Assembly: GCF_001904655.1 (NCBI RefSeq)
Contig: NZ_MRCC01000005.1
Location: 124,001-188,000, forward strand
DNA from: Chroogloeocystis siderophila 5.2 s.c.1
Lineage (GTDB): Bacteria > Cyanobacteriota > Cyanobacteriia > Cyanobacteriales > Chroococcidiopsidaceae
Length of the DNA: 64,000 nucleotides
Reading direction: 5' to 3'
A model generated the notes under the pieces. That model did no database searches. It was not told where the DNA came from and saw only the letters and a list, made by a program, of their open reading frames with translations. This document shows, one piece after another, positions 58,011-64,000 of the stretch. The first letter of the stretch is position 1. Each line of letters begins with the position of its first letter. The translations under genes were made by a program, and so were the position numbers.

Positions 58011-58922
58011 ATGAATACACAGTTAACGACGAATCAGACAACACCTAGTAGCCCTGAGAATCAATCTCCAGCGTCCTTACAGCACACTGTAGCAGGTGAA
58101 ATTCAGCAGTCAGGAGTGGGGTTACATAGTGGTGAAAAAACCTCTGTGCGACTGCTTCCGGCACCGGTAGGCGCTGGGCGTTACTTTGTCCGCATGGACT
58201 TGCCCCATCAACCCGCGATCGCGGCGGCGGTGAGTTCTGTTAATCAAACCGTGCTTTCGACCCAATTAAGTCAAGAAGACGCGACGGTGCGCACCGTAGA
58301 GCATCTATTGGCAGCGCTAGCAGCTATGGGGATAGATAACGTCCGCATCGAAATTGACGGGGCAGAAGTGCCCTTACTCGATGGTTCAGCAGCATTATGG
58401 GTAGAGGCGATCGCCCAAGTTGGTGTTGTCGCTCAAGGTGAATCCCGCGTCGCTCCTGCGGCAATTTCAGAACCAATTTGGGTACGTCATGATGATGCTT
58501 TTGTTGCCGCATTACCCGCATCTGAAATCCGTTTTACCTACGGAATTGATTTTGAATTACCTGCGATTGGGAATCAGTGGTACAGTTGGTCTCCAGGAAA
58601 GGCGATCGCAGCAACATTAACGTCAAGCTTTGCTACAGAAATTGCCCCTGCACGTACTTTTGGTTTAGCGCATCAGATTGATTTTTTGCAGCAGCAAGGT
58701 TTAATTAAGGGAGGCAGTCTAGAGAATGCACTCGTTTGCGGTCAAGAAGGATGGATTAATCCGCCTTTGAGATTTGCAAATGAACCAGTGCGTCATAAAA
58801 TTTTAGACTTAGTGGGAGATTTGAGCTTGTTAGGAAATTTACCAACTGCTCATTTCTTTGCTTACAAAGCAAGCCACAACCTACACATTCAACTTGCCCA
58901 AAAGATTTTAGCTTCACACTGA
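58011..58922 (+). CDS. lpxC: UDP-3-O-acyl-N-acetylglucosamine deacetylase
   Basis: 303 residues. The zinc deacetylase motifs are visible: GVGLHSG early, TVEHLLAAL with a zinc histidine, EVPLLDGSA, and [15 protein letters not shown] near the end. LpxC is the committed step of lipid A synthesis. First gene of lpxC-fabZ-lpxA-lpxB, preceded by GAGGTG. Confidence 0.95.
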   Translation: MNTQLTTNQTTPSSPENQSPASLQHTVAGEIQQSGVGLHSGEKTSVRLLPAPVGAGRYFVRMDLPHQPAIAAAVSSVNQTVLSTQLSQEDATVRTVEHLLAALAAMGIDNVRIEIDGAEVPLLDGSAALWVEAIAQVGVVAQGESRVAPAAISEPIWVRHDDAFVAALPASEIRFTYGIDFELPAIGNQWYSWSPGKAIAATLTSSFATEIAPARTFGLAHQIDFLQQQGLIKGGSLENALVCGQEGWINPPLRFANEPVRHKILDLVGDLSLLGNLPTAHFFAYKASHNLHIQLAQKILASH

Positions 58923-58949
58923 AATCCCAATTTCTAACTCAAAAACCCC

Positions 58950-59474
58950 ATGTCCACCCTCACTCCCATTAACTCCTCCGAATCTTCTACCCCCATTGCT
59001 GAAAAGCATCAATCTCCAAATGGTGCAACAGCTACAGGTAAAACAATTTTCACGGTAGAAGATATTCAAAAGTTGTTGCCACATCGCTATCCGTTTGCAC
59101 TTGTTGATCGCATTATTGAGTATATTCCTGGAGAACGTGCAGTTGGCATCAAAAATGTTACCTTCAATGAACCTCATTTTCAGGGACACTTTCCAGGACG
59201 ACCAATTATGCCTGGCGTTCTGATTGTCGAAGCAATGGCGCAAGTCGGCGGCGTTGTGTTGACGCAACTCCCCGAAGTCGAAGGCGGCTTGTTTATGTTT
59301 GCGGGAATCGACAAAGTGCGGTTCCGCCGTCAAGTCGTTCCTGGCGACCAACTCGTGATGCGCGCGGAACTGTTGTGCGTTAAGCGGCGTCGTTTCGGTA
59401 AGATGCAAGCTCGTGCTGAAGTAGACGGTCAACTGGCTGCTGAAGGCGAATTGATGTTTTCCTTGGTGGATTAA
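58950..59474 (+). CDS. fabZ: 3-hydroxyacyl-[acyl-carrier-protein] dehydratase
   Basis: 174 residues. Hot-dog fold with [14 protein letters not shown] and [19 protein letters not shown], which hold the catalytic histidine and glutamate. FabZ dehydrates 3-hydroxyacyl-ACP for fatty acid synthesis and competes with LpxA for substrate. The N-terminal 25 residues before the core are extra. 27 bases after lpxC. Confidence 0.95.
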   Translation: MSTLTPINSSESSTPIAEKHQSPNGATATGKTIFTVEDIQKLLPHRYPFALVDRIIEYIPGERAVGIKNVTFNEPHFQGHFPGRPIMPGVLIVEAMAQVGGVVLTQLPEVEGGLFMFAGIDKVRFRRQVVPGDQLVMRAELLCVKRRRFGKMQARAEVDGQLAAEGELMFSLVD

Positions 59475-59561
59475 AGGAGGCTAGCGGAAAAAGGTAGTGG
59501 CTACTTATTCATATCCCTAGCCCCTAACCCCTGAACCCTAGTTCCTTGCGGAGACGAACTC

Positions 59562-60389
59562 TTGAAAACACTGATTCATCCCACTGCTGTAATTCATCCT
59601 GGCGCAGATCTGCACCCTTCGGTGCAAGTTGGTCCCTACGCGGTTATTGGCGAGCACGTTAAAGTTGGTTCAGACACAATCATCGGCGCGCACGTTGTCT
59701 TGGATGGTCCTACCGAAATCGGTGTAGGCAACCATATTTTCCCTGGTGCGGCGATTGGCTTAGAACCGCAGGATCTCAAGTACAAAGGTGCGGTTTCGTA
59801 TGTCAAAATCGGTAACAACAACCGCATCCGCGAGTATGTAACGATTAACCGCGCCACGGGTGCGGGCGAAGCCACACTGATTGGCAATAATAATTTACTC
59901 ATGGCGTATGCTCATGTGGCGCACAATTGTGTTATAGGTGATTCGGTAGTGATTGCGAATGCTGTCGCGATGGCAGGTCACGTTCACATTGAATCGCGCG
60001 CCACGATTGGTGGAGTTCTGGGAATTCATCAATTTGTTCATATCGGGAAGTTGGCGATGGTGGGCGGTATGAGCCGCATTGACCGCGATGTGCCGCCTTA
60101 TATGTTAGTTGAAGGCAGTCCCGCCAGAGTGCGATCGCTCAATCTCATCGGGCTAAAGCGGGCGGGTATTAGCGAACTCGACGATGGAAAAGTCTTGCAA
60201 ACGCTCAAGAAAGCTTTCCGCACGTTATATCGCTCTGGTTTAACGCTCAATCAAGCTTTAGAAAAATTAGACTTGTTGCAAGACAACGAACACCTGCAAC
60301 ACCTGCGGCAATTTTTGCAACTTTCACAAATGTCAGGACGTCGAGGCTTGATTCCTGGTCGCACTCTGGATACAAGGAGCGATGAATGA
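59562..60389 (+). CDS. lpxA: Acyl-[ACP]-UDP-N-acetylglucosamine O-acyltransferase
   Basis: 275 residues from TTG 59562, with GGAG eleven bases upstream. Begins KTLIHPTAVIHPGADLHPSVQVG, then left-handed beta-helix hexapeptide repeats. The catalytic histidine is in AHVAHNC. The C-terminal helices (about 190-265) follow. First acylation in lipid A synthesis. The last four bases overlap lpxB (ATGA). Confidence 0.95.
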   Translation: MKTLIHPTAVIHPGADLHPSVQVGPYAVIGEHVKVGSDTIIGAHVVLDGPTEIGVGNHIFPGAAIGLEPQDLKYKGAVSYVKIGNNNRIREYVTINRATGAGEATLIGNNNLLMAYAHVAHNCVIGDSVVIANAVAMAGHVHIESRATIGGVLGIHQFVHIGKLAMVGGMSRIDRDVPPYMLVEGSPARVRSLNLIGLKRAGISELDDGKVLQTLKKAFRTLYRSGLTLNQALEKLDLLQDNEHLQHLRQFLQLSQMSGRRGLIPGRTLDTRSDE

Positions 60390-61564
60390 GAAGTCAGGAG
60401 AAGCGACGAGTATTCATCAGTACAGGAGAAGTTGCAGGAGATTTACAAGGCGCGTTGTTAATTGCAGCATTACAGCGTCAAGCAGCGCGTTTAGGCTGGA
60501 AACTTGAGATCGTCGCGCTGGGTGGCGAGAAAATGGCGGCGGCGGGCGCAACAGTACTCGGAGATACAAGCAGTATTGGTTCAGTCGGGATATTTGAGTC
60601 ACTACCGTTTGTGTTACCAACGCTACAGCTACAAAAACGCGCGATCACTTTTCTTCAGCAACATCCTCCTGATTTGGTTGTGCTGATTGACTACGCGCAA
60701 CCGAATTTAAATATCGGTAGCTATCTCCACCGCAAACTACCAAACGTGCCAATAGTCTACTACATCGCGCCGCAGGTGTGGGTTTGGGCCATGAATTCGC
60801 GCAATACCGAGCAAATTGTCAAAATTACAGATAAGGTTTTAGCGATTTTTCCCGAAGAAGCGCGGTATTTTGAACAACATGGCGGCAAAGTCGTTTGGGT
60901 AGGTCATCCGTTAGTTGATCGGATGCAATCTGCCCCTAGTCGCGATGCAGCGCGTGCAGCGTTAGGAATTCCTCCCGAACAAACGGTGATCGCCCTCTTA
61001 CCCGCTTCGCGCCGCCAGGAAATTAAATATCTCCTCCCCGTGATGTTGCAAGCGGCGAAAACGCTGCAAGACAAATTGCCGCAAGTGCATTTCTGGATTC
61101 CATTATCGTTAGAAATTTATCGCCAACCCATCGAACAAGCGATCGCGCGTTATGGTTTGCAAGCTACGGTGCGATCCGGTCAAACACTAGAAATCTTAGC
61201 AGCAGCAGATTTAGCGATTACCAAATCGGGAACAGTTAACCTGGAAATTGCACTATTGGATGTACCGCAGGTTGTGATTTATCGCGTCAGTCCAATGACG
61301 GCATGGATTGCGCGGCATATCCTCAAGTTCTCAATTCCCTTTATGTCGCCGCCAAATTTAGTGGAAATGAAATCAATTGTGCCAGAATTACCGCAAGAGC
61401 AAGCCACACCCGAAAATATTGTCCAAAATGCTTTAGATATGTTGCTGAACCCTAGCTGTCGTCAACAAATTTTGGCAAACTATCAACAAATGCGACGTGC
61501 TTTAGGTGAAGTAGGAGTCTGCGATCGCGCAGCCCAAGAAATTCTCCAAACGTTGCCAAAATGA
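60386..61564 (+). CDS. lpxB: Lipid-A-disaccharide synthase
   Basis: 392 residues, GT19 family. FISTGEVAGDLQGALL is the N-terminal nucleotide-sugar motif; YYIAPQVWVWAMNSRN, VGHPLVDRM, LLPASRRQEIKYLLPVML and TKSGTVNLEIALLDVP are conserved. It condenses two acylated glucosamines. Translational coupling to lpxA through ATGA. Cyanobacterial LPS may lack several enteric modifications, so the product is probably a simplified lipid A. Confidence 0.95.
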   Translation: MRSQEKRRVFISTGEVAGDLQGALLIAALQRQAARLGWKLEIVALGGEKMAAAGATVLGDTSSIGSVGIFESLPFVLPTLQLQKRAITFLQQHPPDLVVLIDYAQPNLNIGSYLHRKLPNVPIVYYIAPQVWVWAMNSRNTEQIVKITDKVLAIFPEEARYFEQHGGKVVWVGHPLVDRMQSAPSRDAARAALGIPPEQTVIALLPASRRQEIKYLLPVMLQAAKTLQDKLPQVHFWIPLSLEIYRQPIEQAIARYGLQATVRSGQTLEILAAADLAITKSGTVNLEIALLDVPQVVIYRVSPMTAWIARHILKFSIPFMSPPNLVEMKSIVPELPQEQATPENIVQNALDMLLNPSCRQQILANYQQMRRALGEVGVCDRAAQEILQTLPK

Positions 61565-61618
61565 AGTGAGTATTAAGTAATGGGTAATCTGAACCATAGG
61601 TCTAGCACGATCATCCCC

Positions 61619-61646
61619 TGACCTCTGACCTTTGACCTCTGACCCT
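61619..61646. repeat. Heptad repeat (TGACCTC)4 before the methyltransferase gene
   Basis: Units TGACCTC, TGACCTT, TGACCTC, TGACCCT end ten bases before the probable ATG at 61656. An upstream TTG start (61632) would begin inside the repeat, so the ATG is preferred. Confidence 0.8.
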
Positions 61647-61655
61647 ACTATACCG

Positions 61656-62942
61656 ATGGTTCGAGCCAGCAAGCAACAATTACTCGCTACGAAAACTCGT
61701 CCGGTTGCCGTCGATTTGTTCGCGGGTGCGGGGGGATTTTCTCTAGGGATTGAAAAAGCTGGATTTGATGTATTAGTGGCGGTAGAGCACGATCCGATTC
61801 ATGCGTGTACTTACGCGTTTAACTTTCCGCTGACACGGGTTTTAGCCGCAGATGTTAGCAAGATTAGCGGTGATGATATTCGAGAAGCGGCGACGCGTGC
61901 GTATCGATCGCATTACCCGCAAGCAAATCAAAGTTGGGATGGGCGAATTGATTTAGTCTTTGGTGGCCCGCCGTGTCAGGGTTTCTCGATCATGGGTAAG
62001 CGATCGCTTGATGACGAACGCAACAATCTGGTATTTCATTTTCATCGCTTGGTGACAGAATTAAGCCCTAGCTATTTTCTGATGGAGAATGTTCCAGGAA
62101 TGGCGATTGGGCAGTATAAACTTTGGTGTGCGCAACTCAAAACGCAGTTTGAACAAGCTGGATATCAAGTCGAAGTGCAAATTCTGAATGCCGCAGATTT
62201 TGGTGTTCCGCAACGCCGCCGACGGTTGTTTTTTCTGGGTTCTCAACAGAAAGTGACACCTGTGAGTTTACCTAATCCCAATAAGACCTTTGTCACAGTC
62301 AAAGAGGCAATCGCCGATCTTCCTGAGGTTGAAGAATTTCCTGAATTGTTGTGGACTGACGAAGTGTTGTTAAGCGATCGCCACCTGCTGGAATTACAAC
62401 AAAAAGCTAGCGATTACGCTAAATTGCTGCGCGGTGAAATCGCATCAACCGATTTTTCCTATCGTCGAGCGTGGAATCCGCAGTTATTAACAAGTTCGAT
62501 GCGGACGCAGCATACAGCAAATAGTATCGAACGGTTTGCCTCCATGTTGCCGAATCAACGCGAACCGATTAGCCATTTACGCCGTTTAGATCTCAACGGA
62601 TTGAGCCATACTTTACGCGCGGGTACAGGTGCAGAACGCGGTAGTTATACTTCTCCACGTCCGATTCATCCAACGCGATCACGGGTAATTTCGGTGCGCG
62701 AAGCTGCACGGTTGCACTCTTTTCCTGACTGGTTTCGCTTTCATCAAACGAAATGGCACGGTTTTCGGCAAGTCGGTAATGCAGTACCGCCACTTTTAGC
62801 ACAAGCGCTCGGACGTCAAGCGATCGCCGCTTTAGAAATGACCCCTTCAATTCCAGCGATGTCATTAAATCTGGGTAGCACGCAGTTACTGCGATTTAGA
62901 ACTACAGAGGCGACATCGTACTGGAACTTGGGCTGCGAATAG
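61656..62942 (+). CDS. DNA (cytosine-5) methyltransferase, no restriction partner nearby
   Basis: 428 residues. Motif I DLFAGAGGFSLG, IV GGPPCQGFS with the catalytic cysteine, VI MENVPG, VIII QRRRRLFF, and X VGNAVPP are in standard order, so it is a complete single-chain m5C methylase. The target recognition region lies at about 215-335. No restriction endonuclease gene is adjacent, so it looks solitary. A solitary Dcm-type enzyme of similar length in Synechocystis methylates CGATCG, the HIP1 core; the same target here is plausible but unproven. Confidence 0.9.
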   Translation: MVRASKQQLLATKTRPVAVDLFAGAGGFSLGIEKAGFDVLVAVEHDPIHACTYAFNFPLTRVLAADVSKISGDDIREAATRAYRSHYPQANQSWDGRIDLVFGGPPCQGFSIMGKRSLDDERNNLVFHFHRLVTELSPSYFLMENVPGMAIGQYKLWCAQLKTQFEQAGYQVEVQILNAADFGVPQRRRRLFFLGSQQKVTPVSLPNPNKTFVTVKEAIADLPEVEEFPELLWTDEVLLSDRHLLELQQKASDYAKLLRGEIASTDFSYRRAWNPQLLTSSMRTQHTANSIERFASMLPNQREPISHLRRLDLNGLSHTLRAGTGAERGSYTSPRPIHPTRSRVISVREAARLHSFPDWFRFHQTKWHGFRQVGNAVPPLLAQALGRQAIAALEMTPSIPAMSLNLGSTQLLRFRTTEATSYWNLGCE

Positions 62943-62944
62943 CA

Positions 62945-64000
62945 CTATCCAAACTCTTTTGAACGTACAGAGAATGTTAAAACGGTTTCATCAACGCCTT
63001 TGAGTTCTAAGGGGCTATATTTAATAATCTCATCGTCATCAAGATAATCGGCGACAGCCGCAGAAACTAAAATTTGCCCTGGTGCAGCAGCTTGTTGCAA
63101 CCGTGCCGCAATATTGACACTCGGACCAATTGCCGTGTAATCAGCGCGTTCCGCACTCCCAAACATTCCTACAACTGCGGTACCTTGGTGAATTCCGCAG
63201 CGAAACTGAATGAGATGACTTTGGTTTTTCCCTAAGATTCCTTGATCGTGCCAGCGTTGGTTAAGTCGAGTTAAAGCGTGATGCATCGCGCGGGCGGTGG
63301 CGATCGCGCGGCGGACTTGTTCATTGGGCATCATGTCTTCGGGCGCACCAAAGATCGCTAAAAGTGCGTCGCCCATAAATTTATCCACGGTTCCACCGTT
63401 ATCAAATACGGCGCGGATCATCGTTTCTAAGTATTCGTTCAATAACTCGGCGACGCGGCGCGATCGCAATGTATTAGCAAGTTGCGTAAACCCGACAATA
63501 TCGCTAAATAAAATCGTAATTAAACGCGGTTCTGGACGTAAATCGAGTGCTAGATCGCCCATTGCCGCTTTCTTCACCATCTCCGGTGGCAAAAAACGCT
63601 TGAGGACAGACTCGGTGAGGTAGGTATTCAACTCTACAACGCGGCGCTCATTTTCTTTCAACGCCAGTAAGTTGCGGACTTCGGCAAGGAGTTCGCGATC
63701 GTTGAAAGGTTTTGCTAAATACGCATCTGCACCGCTTTCGGTTCCTGCAATTCGCGTTTCTTCGTCCGTTTTTGCGGTAAGGAGAACAATGGGGATTCCC
63801 TTAAGCTTCTCGTCATTGCGAATCTGCCAAATCATTTCTAAACCCGACAGATGCGGCATCATTAAGTCAGTGACAATCAAGTCGGGAAGAACGCTGTAGG
63901 CTAAATGCAATCCTTCAATACCATTACGTGCGGTATAAACTCGATAACTACCTTGTTGCGTCAGAATCGTTGTAACGTAAGTCCTTAAATCGAGATTGTC
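62945..64000 (-). CDS. Response-regulator receiver fused to class III nucleotidyl cyclase (N-terminus outside window)
   Basis: 351 residues visible. Receiver domain (partial): phosphate-accepting Asp in LIVTDLMMP, Thr/Lys in LLTAKTD and YLAKPF. A short helical linker is followed by the cyclase catalytic domain: LFSDIVGFTQLA with the first metal Asp, DKFMGDALLAIFG with the second metal Asp and a Lys for purine selection, and DYTAIGPSVNIAARL with the transition-state residues. It is therefore probably an adenylate cyclase controlled by phosphorylation. The frame continues past base 64000. Confidence 0.9.
   Translation of the reverse strand, partial: DNLDLRTYVTTILTQQGSYRVYTARNGIEGLHLAYSVLPDLIVTDLMMPHLSGLEMIWQIRNDEKLKGIPIVLLTAKTDEETRIAGTESGADAYLAKPFNDRELLAEVRNLLALKENERRVVELNTYLTESVLKRFLPPEMVKKAAMGDLALDLRPEPRLITILFSDIVGFTQLANTLRSRRVAELLNEYLETMIRAVFDNGGTVDKFMGDALLAIFGAPEDMMPNEQVRRAIATARAMHHALTRLNQRWHDQGILGKNQSHLIQFRCGIHQGTAVVGMFGSAERADYTAIGPSVNIAARLQQAAAPGQILVSAAVADYLDDDEIIKYSPLELKGVDETVLTFSVRSKEFG

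Overview
The window is cyanobacterial chromosome. It carries photosystem II genes (psbE-psbF-psbL-psbJ with rubredoxin and ycf48 upstream), a photosystem I gene (psaI), cytochrome b6f genes (petB-petD beside ctpA), NDH-1 genes (ndhC-ndhK-ndhJ), the kaiABC clock and two high-light-inducible proteins. The octamer GCGATCGC (HIP1) recurs throughout, and heptanucleotide repeats lie in many gene gaps. KaiA is the short, C-terminal-domain-only form known from Nostoc-type cyanobacteria, and CytB6 begins like the Synechocystis protein. A Chroococcidiopsis/Gloeocapsopsis-like or Nostoc-related lineage is my inference; the genus cannot be fixed from this.

Layout. 1-5.8 kb: three tandem genes for secreted right-handed beta-helix proteins (the first cut by the window edge). 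Two of them are almost identical over most of their length, with patchy divergence. 5.9-11 kb: an acetyltransferase, the ndhC-K-J operon, rubA-ycf48-psbEFLJ and a convergent psaI that shares a bidirectional terminator with psbJ. 11.6-25 kb: housekeeping and envelope genes (metallophosphatase, M48 protease, DUF4330, hydrolase, lipoprotein, NodB deacetylase), the principal sigma factor, two hli genes, a sugar-type ABC ATPase, glycerate kinase, Ycf20 and a GT39 glycosyltransferase. 25-31 kb: kaiABC with a divergent hybrid histidine kinase whose receiver domains look degenerate. 31-34.9 kb: ABC-F ATPase, NudC, Mug-type DNA glycosylase and tRNA-Arg(CCG). 34.9-37.4 kb: a decay zone holding a frameshifted kinase-tail/IMS gene, a C-terminally truncated class A beta-lactamase-like gene and a broken toxin-antitoxin pair. 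37.4-45.5 kb: Lrp-LysE pair, TrmFO, M50 protease, an atypical metallo-beta-lactamase-fold protein, CtpA and petBD. 45.6-54.5 kb: small membrane and secreted proteins, an RDD/pentapeptide-repeat fusion, a small barrel-like protein and a large HAMP-PAS-GAF-PAS-GGDEF-EAL protein. 54.7-61.6 kb: purC, an Omp85/BamA protein and the lipid A operon lpxC-fabZ-lpxA-lpxB. 61.6-64 kb: an apparently solitary cytosine-5 DNA methyltransferase and the 3' part of a receiver-nucleotidyl cyclase gene that runs off the window.

How genes work together. NdhC/K/J build the peripheral/membrane junction of NDH-1. RubA and Ycf48 are assembly factors co-directional with the photosystem II subunits they serve. CtpA matures the D1 protein. 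KaiA/B/C form the oscillator, and the neighbouring kinase is a candidate input/output partner. Omp85 and the Lpx proteins make the outer membrane. I found no CRISPR array, prophage or intact insertion sequence.
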